A DNA stretch of 64,000 bases from Thalassobellus sediminis (GTDB taxonomy: Bacteria; Bacteroidota; Bacteroidia; Flavobacteriales; Flavobacteriaceae): the NCBI RefSeq assembly GCF_044386045.1, contig NZ_JBISCD010000040.1:1302001-1366000 (forward strand), read 5' to 3'. Shown piece after piece: positions 26,492 to 35,538 of the stretch. The translations under genes were made by a program, and so were the position numbers. The first letter of the stretch is position 1. The number at the start of each line of letters is the position of its first letter. Under the pieces are notes generated by a model that was not told where the DNA came from, did no database searches, and saw only the letters and a program-made list of their open reading frames with translations.

Positions 26492-28050
26492 AATTAAATA
26501 TAAAAGACACTTTTAATAAAGAATTACCGGCAGATCCTGTTCTTGAAAATACAAGAAGACAGGTTGAAAAAGCCTGTTTTTCTTATGTTACACCAAAGCA
26601 AACAGCAAACCCTAAATTACTTCATGTGTCTCCAGAAATGTTAGGCAATTTAGGACTTTCAGAAACAGATTCAAAAAGTGAAGAATTTCTAAAAGTCTTT
26701 ACAGGAAACACTGTGTTGCCTAATTCAAAACCATATGCCATGTGTTATGCAGGGCATCAATTTGGAAATTGGGCAGGACAATTGGGTGATGGACGTGCTA
26801 TTAATTTAGCAGAAGTAGAACACAATAATAAGCATTGGGCTATTCAATTAAAAGGAGCAGGTGAAACACCGTATTCCAGAACAGCTGATGGTTTAGCTGT
26901 GTTGCGTTCTTCCGTTCGGGAATATTTGTGTAGCGAAGCCATGTATCATTTAGGCGTGCCAACAACCAGAGCTTTGTCGTTGTCGTTAACAGGCGATCAT
27001 GTTTTAAGAGATATGTTGTATGATGGCAATGCTGCTTACGAAAAAGGAGCCGTGGTTTGCCGTACAGCACCTTCTTTTTTAAGGTTTGGTAGTTATGAAA
27101 TATTTGCTGCACAACAAGATACAGAGACTTTAAAAACATTGGTAGATTATACGATTAAACATTTTTTTAGTCATTTAGGAGAACCTTCAAAAGATACTTA
27201 TTTAGCGTTTTTTAACGACGTGATGCAACGTACTTTAGAGATGATTATTCATTGGCAACGTGTTGGTTTTGTGCATGGTGTTATGAATACCGATAACATG
27301 TCAATTCTAGGTTTAACTATAGATTATGGGCCTTACGGATGGTTAGAAGGTTTCGATTATGGTTGGACGCCAAATACTACCGATAGTCAGCATAAAAGAT
27401 ACCGATACGGGAATCAACCTAATATAGGGCTTTGGAATTTATACAAATTAGCAAACGCATTGTTTCCTTTAATTGAAGATGTTGAAGCTTTAGAACGTAT
27501 TTTAGATCAATACAAAATAGATTTTGAAGCAAACTCATTAAAAATGATGCGTTCTAAATTAGGATTAGAAATGGAAGATCCTTTTGATGCATCTTTAATT
27601 GAAAATTTAGAAGATAATCTGTTGCTTACAGAAACTGATATGACGATTTTCTTTAGAAAATTAAGCGATTTTAATAAAGAAAAACCTTCAGAAGGATTAA
27701 TAATTATAAATGATGCGTTTTATAATGCTGAAGAGCTTTCAGATAAAATAAAACAAAAATGGCATGCATGGTTTCAACGTTATGCAAAACGTTTAGAGCA
27801 AGAAGAAATCACTTCAGAAAAGCGAAAAGAAAACATGAACGCGGTAAATCCTAAGTATGTATTACGCAATTATATGTCGCAATTAGCAATTGATGAAGCA
27901 GATAAGGGGAATTATGAATTGATAGACGAATTGTTTCAGCTTTTAAAACAACCTTATGCCGAACAACCAGAAAACGAAAAATGGTTTGCAAAACGACCAG
28001 AATGGGCACGTCATAAGGCAGGTTGTTCTATGTTGTCATGCAGTTCATAA
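26488..28050 (+). CDS. selO: Protein adenylyltransferase SelO (YdiU family)
   Basis: A 520-residue pseudokinase-fold AMPylase that transfers AMP from ATP to hydroxyl side chains, linked to oxidative-stress protection. The family motifs are clear: CYAGHQFGNWAGQLGDGRAI, QLKGAGETPYSR, DGLAVLRSSVREYLCSEAM, RTAPSFLRFGSYE, HGVMNTDNMSI (metal-binding Asn/Asp) and IDYGPYGW. The C-terminus ends GCSMLSCSS, with cysteine where some eukaryotic SelO has selenocysteine, so no recoding is needed. That cysteine pair probably makes the enzyme redox-sensitive. It lies in an operon of methionine sulfoxide reductases and a glutaredoxin-like protein, consistent with the redox role. Confidence 0.92.
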   Translation: MKLNIKDTFNKELPADPVLENTRRQVEKACFSYVTPKQTANPKLLHVSPEMLGNLGLSETDSKSEEFLKVFTGNTVLPNSKPYAMCYAGHQFGNWAGQLGDGRAINLAEVEHNNKHWAIQLKGAGETPYSRTADGLAVLRSSVREYLCSEAMYHLGVPTTRALSLSLTGDHVLRDMLYDGNAAYEKGAVVCRTAPSFLRFGSYEIFAAQQDTETLKTLVDYTIKHFFSHLGEPSKDTYLAFFNDVMQRTLEMIIHWQRVGFVHGVMNTDNMSILGLTIDYGPYGWLEGFDYGWTPNTTDSQHKRYRYGNQPNIGLWNLYKLANALFPLIEDVEALERILDQYKIDFEANSLKMMRSKLGLEMEDPFDASLIENLEDNLLLTETDMTIFFRKLSDFNKEKPSEGLIIINDAFYNAEELSDKIKQKWHAWFQRYAKRLEQEEITSEKRKENMNAVNPKYVLRNYMSQLAIDEADKGNYELIDELFQLLKQPYAEQPENEKWFAKRPEWARHKAGCSMLSCSS

Positions 28051-28083
28051 AAAGGTAAATTAAAAATAAGAGTTATCAGGAAT

Positions 28084-29037
28084 TTGGAAACACAAATAGG
28101 GTTAGGATTGGCTGCTTTGGGCAGACCAGAATATATAAATATTAGAACCAATAATAGCATAGATAAATCTGAAGAAGCGTTTAAAAACAATACGTTTTCA
28201 GTGTTAGATGAAGCCTATAAATTAGGAGTTCGTTATTTTGATACGGCGCCATCTTACGGTAAGGGAGAAGCTTTTTTACAGGAATGGAATAATATTAAAA
28301 ACTACACTGATGTTGTTTTGGGCACAAAATGGGGTTACACCTATAAAGCGAATTGGCAACTTGGTTATGCTGGGAAACATGAAGTTAAAGAACATTCGTT
28401 AGAAAAGTTAATGGAACAATGGCAAGTATCAAAAGACATGCTTCCAAAGTTGAAATACTACCAAGTACATTCGGCAACTTTTGAAAGTGGTTTGTTAGAA
28501 AATGGAGATGTTTTAAATCAGCTTTATAAATTAAAAAAAGAAACAGGTTTGCAAATTGGTATTACCACCAGTGGTGAGAATCAAAAAGATGTTTTAGAAG
28601 CCGCGTTGAAAATAGAAGTTGAAGGCGAACCATTATTTGATAGCTTTCAGGTAACCTATAATGTATTTGAGCAATCTACATGTTCTGTTTTAAATAAACT
28701 TATTAAAAGCGGAAAAACGGTTATTATAAAAGAAGCTTTAGCGAATGGTCGTGTATTTGAAAATGAGAAGTTTTTAAATTATCAAGATGCATATAAAATA
28801 ATGAAACAGCTTTCAGAAAAATATAAAGTTGGTTTTGATGCGCTAGCTTTACGTTTTGTAATTGATAATTTAAAGCCTGCTTACGTGTTAAGTGGAGCGT
28901 CTAATAAAATTCAATTAGAAGAAAATTTAAAAGCTCTAAGTTTTAGTTTTTCTGAAAAGGAATTAGATGTTCTCAAGACATTAAAAGTTTCTTCAGAAAA
29001 TTATTGGGAAGAACGTGGTAAAATGAACTGGAATTAA
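28084..29037 (+). CDS. Aldo/keto reductase
   Basis: A 317-residue NAD(P)H-dependent TIM-barrel oxidoreductase. The start appears to be TTG at 28084 (METQIGLGLAALGRPEYIN), since the reading frame holds no ATG between the selO stop and this point. The catalytic tetrad is visible: Asp and Tyr in FDTAPSYGKGE, Lys in LGTKWGY and His in YQVHSATF. The C-terminal nicotinamide-binding region includes YVLSGASNKIQLEENL. It follows selO by 33 bp and is likely the last gene of the redox operon. The physiological substrate is unknown; reduction of reactive aldehydes would fit. Confidence 0.85.
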   Translation: METQIGLGLAALGRPEYINIRTNNSIDKSEEAFKNNTFSVLDEAYKLGVRYFDTAPSYGKGEAFLQEWNNIKNYTDVVLGTKWGYTYKANWQLGYAGKHEVKEHSLEKLMEQWQVSKDMLPKLKYYQVHSATFESGLLENGDVLNQLYKLKKETGLQIGITTSGENQKDVLEAALKIEVEGEPLFDSFQVTYNVFEQSTCSVLNKLIKSGKTVIIKEALANGRVFENEKFLNYQDAYKIMKQLSEKYKVGFDALALRFVIDNLKPAYVLSGASNKIQLEENLKALSFSFSEKELDVLKTLKVSSENYWEERGKMNWN

Positions 29038-29054
29038 GTGAAATTTGCAATTAT

Positions 29055-29062
29055 TATCTTTG
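29055..29062 (+). promoter_or_regulatory. Candidate -7 box for the metallophosphoesterase-barrel gene
   Basis: TATCTTTG, an exact TAnnTTTG match 19 nt before the ATG at 29081. No convincing TTG element is found 17-23 nt upstream. Confidence 0.35.
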
Positions 29063-29080
29063 ATAAACTAAACCAACCTT

Positions 29081-32000
29081 ATGATGAAGTTTAAAAAATC
29101 AGCATACTTGTTTGTAGTAGTCATTATTTTAAATGCTTGTGCAACATATAAAACTCAATATAAAACCTCTCAAACTGAAACTGTTTTTCCTAATAAGGAA
29201 ATATCACACTCTTTTTATTTAATTGGAGATGGTGGTAATTCGCCTTTAGGGTCTCAATCTAAAGCTATAAAAGATCTTAATGAAACTTTAAAAGAAGCTT
29301 CAGAGAATAGTACGGTATTGTTTTTAGGCGATAATATTTATCCGAAAGGCATGCCAAAAAAGAGTGAAGAAAGTCGCGCTTTTGCCGAACATCAGTTAGT
29401 CGTTCAAACAAATGCCGTAAAAGATTTTAAAGGAGAAGCTATTTTTATCCCTGGAAATCATGATTGGTATAGTGACGGTTTAAAAGGCTTAAAACGTCAA
29501 GAAAATTTTGTTGAAGACATTCTAGGGAAAAACACCTTTCTACCAGAAAATGGCTGTCCTATAGAAAAGGTTAATATTTCAGATGATGTTGTTATGATTA
29601 TTATTGATTCTGAATGGTATATTACAAACTGGGACAAGCACCCAACTATTAATGATGATTGCGAAATTAAAACACGATTTAAGTTTTTCGAAGAATTAGA
29701 AAGTTTAATAAAAAAAGCTCGAGGTAAAACAACCGTTATAGCTTTACATCATCCTATGTTTAGTAATGGGCCACATGGAGGGCAATACGATTTTGCTTCA
29801 AATTTAAAACCCATTCCCGTTTTAGGAACGCTTAAAAATCTATTAAGAAAAACAAGTGGCGTATCGCCTGCCGATTTACAAAATCAAAAGTATAGTGCTT
29901 TTAAAAAGCGTGTTGTAACCTTGGCTCAGGAGAATGATAAAGTCATTTTTGTGTCGGGGCACGAGCATAGTTTACAATATTTAGAGCAAGATAATTTGGC
30001 TCAAATTATTAGTGGCGCGGGTTCTAAAGCCACAAAAACGCGTAATGTAAGTGGAGCGTTTACTTCTAGTGATAATGGGTTTGCTAGATTAGATGTTTTT
30101 AAAGATGGTTCTTCATTTGTTCGGTTTTATTCAGCAAAAACAGATAAAGTCATTTTTCAAACAGAAATTTATCCTGAAGATAAAAAAGATGTTATTCAAA
30201 ATTATAATACATCATTTTCAAACAGAGAATCGGCTTCAATTTATTCTGAAAAAGAAATTGAAAAAAGTAATTTTTATAAATCCGTCTGGGGAGATCGTTA
30301 CAGAAAATATTATGGTACAAAAGTAAATGTACCAACAGTAAATTTAGATACGCTTTTTGGAGGTTTAACACCAACAAGACGAGGTGGTGGGCATCAATCT
30401 AAATCACTTCAATTAATAAATAAAGAAGGAAAACGTTATGTGATGCGTGCTATGAGAAAAAGTGCGACGGTGTATTTACAAGCCATGGCTTTTAAAGATC
30501 AATATATAGAAGGACAATTTGATGGTACCGTAACCGAGAGCATATTGCAAGATTTTTATACAGGATCTTATCCATACGCACCATTTGTAACAGGAGGTTT
30601 GTCTGATGCCGTTAACTTATATCATACAAATCCGGTATTGTATTTCGTGCCTAAACAAAAGGCTTTAGCTAGTTTTAATACTAGTTTTGGAGATGAATTG
30701 TATATGATTGAAGAACATGTTTCGGATGGTCATGGAAATCTTAAAAGTTTTGGGAATTCCAATAAAATTGAAAGCACCAATGATTTAATGAAGCAATTAC
30801 GTAAAGATGAAAAATATGTAGTTGATGATGTCATGTTTTTGCGAGCAAGATTGTTTGATATGGCAATTGGAGATTGGGATAGACATACCGATCAATGGCG
30901 TTGGGCTAAATTTAAAGAATCAGGCAAAGTGGTTTATAGACCCATTCCTAGAGATAGAGATCAAGCTTTTTCTATTATGGGAGATGGTGCTTTAATGAAG
31001 TTAGCAACCCGAATTGTACCATCTTTAAACCTCATGGAAGGCTTTAATGATGATATTAGAAATGTAAAAGGGTTTAATTCAAGTCCGTTTTCATTAGATA
31101 TGATGTTACTATCTAATACGACTAAAAAACAGTGGAAAACTCAAGTGGCGTTTCTTCAAAAGAACTTAACCGATGCTTTTATTGATAAAGCATTTAAAGC
31201 ATTTCCAAAAGAAGTGCAGGATGAAACTATAACAGAAATAAAACGTGTACTGAAAGCAAGACTTAAAAATTTGCCTGAAATTGCTAATACATATTATGAA
31301 GCAATCAATAAAACACCTTTAATAAAAGGAACCGATAAAGATGATTTGTTTGAAATTGAGCGTTTGCCAAACGGACAAACAAAACTAACTGCATATAGAA
31401 TAAAGAATGGGGAAAAAGGGGCTTTGTTGCATGAGAAAACATATAGTAAATCTGAAACTAAAGAACTTTGGGTTTATGGTTTAGATGATGAAGATGTGTT
31501 CAAAGTCTTTGGTGAAGGTGGTGATTTAATAACATTACGACTTGTTGGTGGGCAAAATAAGGATACCTATATTATTGAAAACGGTAAGAAGGTTAAGATG
31601 TACGATTACAAGTCTAAGAAAAGTGAGTTTACTACAAATAAAGGGAAGAAAAACTTAACGGATGATTATGAAACCAATGTGTATGATTATAGCAAACCTA
31701 AAAATACGATTAATCAATTTATACCAACTATAGGAGCAAATCCTGATGATGGATTTAAAATAGGCTTTGTAAATACACTTACTAATTATGGGTTTAAACG
31801 TAATCCGTTTAGTTCGCAGCATACCTTTTCTGCGGCATATTATTTTGCTACAAGCGGCTATGATTTTGAATATCATGGCGAGTTCGCTAATGTTGTTGGT
31901 TCATGGAACTTGGGTTTAAATGTTAAATATACAAGTCCTAATTATGCTATTAATTTCTTTGGTTACGGAAATAGTACACCTAATTTAAATGTTGATGACG

Positions 32001-32782
32001 AAGCTAATTTTAGTATGGATTATAACCGTGTAAAATTAAGTACATTAAAATTTTCACCATCACTAAATTGGAGAGGAAGTACAGGAGCGCATTTTAAACT
32101 AGGTTTGAGTTATGAGTCTATTGAAGTAGAAGAAACTAGCGATAGATTTGTTAATGATTTTTATATAGCAAACGGTATGGAAAATCAAAAAGATTTTCTT
32201 GGAGCCGAAGCGACTTATAATTATAAAAATAAAGACAACGAGGCTTTTCCAACTTTAGGCATGCAAACGAGTTTACAAGTGGGATATAAATCGAATTTAG
32301 AGGAATCAAAAGGCTTTGCATATTTTATTCCTGAGTTAGGTTTCGATTATAAATTGGTTTCTAGCGGACAATTAGTTTTGGCTACTAACGCCAAAGCACA
32401 TTTTATTTTTGGTGATGATTTCGAGTTTTATCAATCCGCAAATTTAGGAGCTAATAACGGATTGCGTGGGTATAGAAACGAACGATTTTCTGGTAAAAAT
32501 GCTTTTTATCAAAGTACCGATTTACGATTAAATCTTCGAAAAGTAAAAACAGGATTACTGCCTCTAAATATCGGGTTGTATGGAGGTTTCGATTATGGGC
32601 GTGTTTGGGTAGATAACGAATTAATTTCAAATAATAATAGGGCGTTTAACTCAAACACTTGGAATACATCCATTGGAGGTGGTGTGTTTGCAAATGCAGC
32701 AGATATATTAACGCTTAATCTGTCGGCATTTCATGGCAATGACGGTTTGCGCTTAGCGTTTAAAGTTGGTTTCGGGTTTTAA
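29081..32782 (+). CDS. Lipoprotein metallophosphoesterase fused to an Omp85/BamA-like outer-membrane barrel
   Basis: A 1233-residue protein. Residues 1-20 are a lipoprotein signal (VVIILNAC, Cys20). The N-terminal calcineurin-type phosphoesterase has IGDGGN (Asp50), LGDNIYP (Asp84), GNHDW (127-130), HHPMFSNGPHGG and SGHEHS near 294, so all metal-binding blocks are present. A middle region (about 400-800) has PIPRDRDQAF and a structural role unknown to me. The last 350 residues are beta-rich and contain GLRGYRNERFSG near 1127, the loop-6 (V/I)RG(F/Y) signature of Omp85 barrels, ending in FKVGFGF. Catalytic domain plus Omp85 barrel recalls patatin-type Vd secretion, but with a phosphoesterase. 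Confidence 0.82.
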   Translation: MMKFKKSAYLFVVVIILNACATYKTQYKTSQTETVFPNKEISHSFYLIGDGGNSPLGSQSKAIKDLNETLKEASENSTVLFLGDNIYPKGMPKKSEESRAFAEHQLVVQTNAVKDFKGEAIFIPGNHDWYSDGLKGLKRQENFVEDILGKNTFLPENGCPIEKVNISDDVVMIIIDSEWYITNWDKHPTINDDCEIKTRFKFFEELESLIKKARGKTTVIALHHPMFSNGPHGGQYDFASNLKPIPVLGTLKNLLRKTSGVSPADLQNQKYSAFKKRVVTLAQENDKVIFVSGHEHSLQYLEQDNLAQIISGAGSKATKTRNVSGAFTSSDNGFARLDVFKDGSSFVRFYSAKTDKVIFQTEIYPEDKKDVIQNYNTSFSNRESASIYSEKEIEKSNFYKSVWGDRYRKYYGTKVNVPTVNLDTLFGGLTPTRRGGGHQSKSLQLINKEGKRYVMRAMRKSATVYLQAMAFKDQYIEGQFDGTVTESILQDFYTGSYPYAPFVTGGLSDAVNLYHTNPVLYFVPKQKALASFNTSFGDELYMIEEHVSDGHGNLKSFGNSNKIESTNDLMKQLRKDEKYVVDDVMFLRARLFDMAIGDWDRHTDQWRWAKFKESGKVVYRPIPRDRDQAFSIMGDGALMKLATRIVPSLNLMEGFNDDIRNVKGFNSSPFSLDMMLLSNTTKKQWKTQVAFLQKNLTDAFIDKAFKAFPKEVQDETITEIKRVLKARLKNLPEIANTYYEAINKTPLIKGTDKDDLFEIERLPNGQTKLTAYRIKNGEKGALLHEKTYSKSETKELWVYGLDDEDVFKVFGEGGDLITLRLVGGQNKDTYIIENGKKVKMYDYKSKKSEFTTNKGKKNLTDDYETNVYDYSKPKNTINQFIPTIGANPDDGFKIGFVNTLTNYGFKRNPFSSQHTFSAAYYFATSGYDFEYHGEFANVVGSWNLGLNVKYTSPNYAINFFGYGNSTPNLNVDDEANFSMDYNRVKLSTLKFSPSLNWRGSTGAHFKLGLSYESIEVEETSDRFVNDFYIANGMENQKDFLGAEATYNYKNKDNEAFPTLGMQTSLQVGYKSNLEESKGFAYFIPELGFDYKLVSSGQLVLATNAKAHFIFGDDFEFYQSANLGANNGLRGYRNERFSGKNAFYQSTDLRLNLRKVKTGLLPLNIGLYGGFDYGRVWVDNELISNNNRAFNSNTWNTSIGGGVFANAADILTLNLSAFHGNDGLRLAFKVGFGF

Positions 32783-32786
32783 TTTT

Positions 32787-32807
32787 ATCCTGAACTTGAT
32801 TCAGGAT
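32787..32807. repeat. Short palindrome ATCCTGAA-CTTGA-TTCAGGAT
   Basis: Perfect 8-bp arms with a 5-nt loop, 5 nt after the stop of the metallophosphoesterase-barrel gene. It resembles dispersed intergenic palindromes and may double as a transcript-end hairpin. A related TCCTGAACT occurs at 55407-55415. Confidence 0.5.
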
Positions 32808-32894
32808 CTCATCAATTTAAGGTAGGGGGGTTGATGGTTGGTTATAGTATTCTTGAATGGTCAAAAAATAGAATAATATTAAAGAAGCTCTAAA

Positions 32895-33737
32895 CTATTT
32901 CAACTTAAGCTCATACAAATTTCCATCACCACCATGAGCTCTTTCATCGGTAATGTAAAGGGTGTTATTGTTTTTAAAACAAACACCTTCTTTTTGAGTT
33001 TCTGAACTAAAATTATAAGTTTCAATGCTGCCGCTAAAAAAATCATCGGCATTAAAGTTTGAAAATATCCAGACTGCTTTTTGAGTTAGTAAAGCAATTT
33101 TTTTACCATCATCACTAATATCTACCGAGGTTGTCCAACAGGTTAAACCTTCACAAGTCGTGAAAGTGTCAACGAATTTAGCTTCATGGTTTCCTTTAGT
33201 AGCAGGAATTTTATAAACATCTGTTTTTCCGTGATTACCTTTTACGCGGCTTTTAGTAAATAAATAAAGACTGTCATTAAAATGAAAGAACGCTTCGCAA
33301 TCAAAATACATTTTGTCTTTTTTAGGTGGAAATTTATTTTGGTTGGGATAATAAAATGAAATACGTTCTACCTTAATGGTTTTATCCTTTTTTAAATCGG
33401 AATGTTTTACTTTAAGTATTGCTAAGTTTTTGCGTTTATTTAAGTTGTTTCCAAAATCACCAATATAAAGGTTACCAGCTTTGTCGGAAGTTAAATCTTC
33501 CCAATCGTTATTTTTAGCCTTTATTTTTAGCTCTTTTTTTATGTTTCCTTTTTTACTGACGCCGTAAAGTTTGGGCTTATTGCCACTATCGTTTAGCATC
33601 CAAATGAATTCGGAATCGATAAGGGTTTCTGTTCCTGAAACTTCTGCTAAATCTTTTGGTAAATCGGCTATAATTTTAGAATCATTATTATAGCAAGAGG
33701 CATTTAGGAGGATGACTAATAAAAGAAATTTATTCAT
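32895..33737 (-). CDS. Lipoprotein, probable beta-propeller of unknown function
   Basis: A 280-residue protein with a lipoprotein signal (MNKFLLLVILLNASC, Cys15). Repeated short segments such as WMLNDSGNKPKLYGVSKKGNI, DLTSDKAGNLYIGDFGNN, DISDDGKKIALLTQKAVWIF and NNTLYITDERAHGGDGNLYEL look like propeller blades of the NHL / SMP-30 / SdiA-regulated type. No catalytic residues can be assigned. It is convergent with the upstream large gene and divergent from the flavoprotein gene (49-bp gap to its chosen start). Ligand and role are unknown. Confidence 0.6.
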   Translation of the reverse strand: MNKFLLLVILLNASCYNNDSKIIADLPKDLAEVSGTETLIDSEFIWMLNDSGNKPKLYGVSKKGNIKKELKIKAKNNDWEDLTSDKAGNLYIGDFGNNLNKRKNLAILKVKHSDLKKDKTIKVERISFYYPNQNKFPPKKDKMYFDCEAFFHFNDSLYLFTKSRVKGNHGKTDVYKIPATKGNHEAKFVDTFTTCEGLTCWTTSVDISDDGKKIALLTQKAVWIFSNFNADDFFSGSIETYNFSSETQKEGVCFKNNNTLYITDERAHGGDGNLYELKLK

Positions 33738-33786
33738 TTAGGCTGTGATAATTTATAATGCTAAATTTACAGAGATTTTAAGACTT

Positions 33787-34998
33787 ATGATAGAAAAAGA
33801 CATTATAGTTGTTGGTGGTGGTGCGGCAGGCTTTTTTGCTGCCATTAATATTGCTGAACAAAACCCTGATTTAAAGGTTGCTATTCTAGAACGCGGAAAG
33901 GAAGTGCTTACCAAAGTTAAAGTTTCTGGTGGCGGACGCTGTAATGTTACGCATGCTGAATTTATTCCGCAAGAATTAGTTCAGAATTATCCGCGTGGTG
34001 AAAAAGAACTGTTAGGGCCTTTTCATAAATTCATGACGGGTGATACCATTGAATGGTTCGAAAAACGTGGTGTAGAACTTAAAATTGAAGATGATGGGCG
34101 TATGTTTCCAGTGTCAAATTCATCGCAAACAATTATAGATTGTTTTTTAAGTGAAGCTGAAAAGCATCAGGTTGAGGTTTTAATGAATCATTCGGTAAAG
34201 TCAATTGATAAAGACGCTGAATCATTTCAAATTGAAACAACACAAGGCCTTTTTTCTTCAAAAAAAATATTGATAGCAACAGGAAGTAATCCTAAAATTT
34301 GGAAACTTTTAGAAGATTTAGGACATTCGGTGTCACAACCTGTTCCGTCGCTTTTCACATTTAATATAAAAGATGAACGCATACAAGATATTCCAGGAGT
34401 AGTCGCTTTAAATGTAGAAGTGAAAGTTTTAGGAACCGATTTGTGGAGTGAAGGCCCGTTACTTTTTACGCATTGGGGTATGAGTGCGCCATCAATCTTA
34501 AAATTATCTGCTTTTGGTGCGATAGAATTTGCAAAGAGAGATTATAAATTTGAAATTGAAGTCAATTTTATCAGACAAACCTTTGATGATTGTTTAGATA
34601 TGTTAAAAACACTGAAGCAGGATTTGGCTAAAAAAGCAGTGTTTAAATCCACTCAATTTGATTTGCCAAAACGCCTTTGGCATAAATTGGTGCTGGCTTC
34701 AAATATGACTACCGAAACACGTTGGGCAGATTTAAATAAAGCGCAATTAGAAACTTTGGCGGGGCAACTCACAAAGGCTGTTTTTAAGGTAGATGGAAAA
34801 AGTACTTTTAAAGAAGAATTTGTAACAGCAGGTGGAGTCAATTTAAAAGAGGTAAATTTTAAAACCTTTGAAAGCAAATTACATAAAGGTTTATATTTTG
34901 CAGGTGAAGTATTGAATATTGATGCGGTTACAGGTGGATTCAATTTTCAGAATGCTTGGACAGGTGCTTATATTGTAGCTCAGAATATTTCGAAATAA
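33787..34998 (+). CDS. HI0933/BaiN-family NAD(P)/FAD-dependent flavoprotein
   Basis: A 404-residue flavoprotein. The ATG at 33787 (MIEKDIIVVGGGAAGFFAAINIAE) is chosen because it places the Rossmann GGGAAG motif at the N-terminus as in the family; an in-frame GTG at 33745 would add 14 residues. Other HI0933 signatures are KVKVSGGGRCNVTHAEF, VPSLFTFNIKD, GPLLFTHWGMSAPSIL and the C-terminal TAGGVNLKEVNFKTFESK, FAGEVLNIDAVTGGFNFQNAWTG blocks. The family includes putative dehydrogenases of uncertain substrate. The next gene starts directly after its stop codon. Confidence 0.85.
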   Translation: MIEKDIIVVGGGAAGFFAAINIAEQNPDLKVAILERGKEVLTKVKVSGGGRCNVTHAEFIPQELVQNYPRGEKELLGPFHKFMTGDTIEWFEKRGVELKIEDDGRMFPVSNSSQTIIDCFLSEAEKHQVEVLMNHSVKSIDKDAESFQIETTQGLFSSKKILIATGSNPKIWKLLEDLGHSVSQPVPSLFTFNIKDERIQDIPGVVALNVEVKVLGTDLWSEGPLLFTHWGMSAPSILKLSAFGAIEFAKRDYKFEIEVNFIRQTFDDCLDMLKTLKQDLAKKAVFKSTQFDLPKRLWHKLVLASNMTTETRWADLNKAQLETLAGQLTKAVFKVDGKSTFKEEFVTAGGVNLKEVNFKTFESKLHKGLYFAGEVLNIDAVTGGFNFQNAWTGAYIVAQNISK

Positions 34999-35538
34999 AT
35001 GAATACATACATCGCATTATTACGAGGCATAAATGTTAGCGGTCAGAAAAAAGTCCCTATGGCAGAATTACGTGAGTTACTCTCTAAATTTGGTTTAGAA
35101 AATGTGCAAACTTATATTCAAAGTGGTAACGTTATATTTCAACATTCCGAAGAAAATAAAAAAGCTTTAGAAAATAATATTCAAATATTGATTCTCGATC
35201 ACTTTGGGTTTGAAGTTCCTGTTTTAGTAAGAACTTCAGAAGAACTAAAAGCTATTTTTAATACCTGTCCGTTTTCAGAAGTAAAAAAAGAAAAGAGTTA
35301 TTTTTCAATTTTAAATGCAGTTCCAGATGTTAATTTAATTGAAGAGACCCAAGAAATTCAATACCCAAATGAAGAATTTGTAATCACCAATAATTGTGTG
35401 TATATCTATTCATCTATAGGTTACGGAAAAGCGAAATGTAATAATAATTTCTTCGAACGAAAATTAAAAGTATCAGTTACCACAAGAAATTATAAAACCA
35501 TGCTAAAGTTATTATCTTTGTCAACTGAAATAGGTTAA
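34999..35538 (+). CDS. DUF1697 family protein
   Basis: A 179-residue protein beginning MNTYIALLRGINVSGQKKVPMAELRELL, with NVQTYIQSGNVIF near residue 38, the hallmark of DUF1697. It resembles a ferredoxin-like alpha/beta fold with a C-terminal VTTRNYKTMLKLL helix. No function is established. It is packed between the flavoprotein and mvaD with zero spacing on both sides, so the three genes are translated as one unit. Confidence 0.8.
   Translation: MNTYIALLRGINVSGQKKVPMAELRELLSKFGLENVQTYIQSGNVIFQHSEENKKALENNIQILILDHFGFEVPVLVRTSEELKAIFNTCPFSEVKKEKSYFSILNAVPDVNLIEETQEIQYPNEEFVITNNCVYIYSSIGYGKAKCNNNFFERKLKVSVTTRNYKTMLKLLSLSTEIG

Noticed and set aside
28020..28050. Selenocysteine at the SelO C-terminus
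   Set aside because: The reading frame has Cys codons at that position and no in-frame TGA before the TAA stop.
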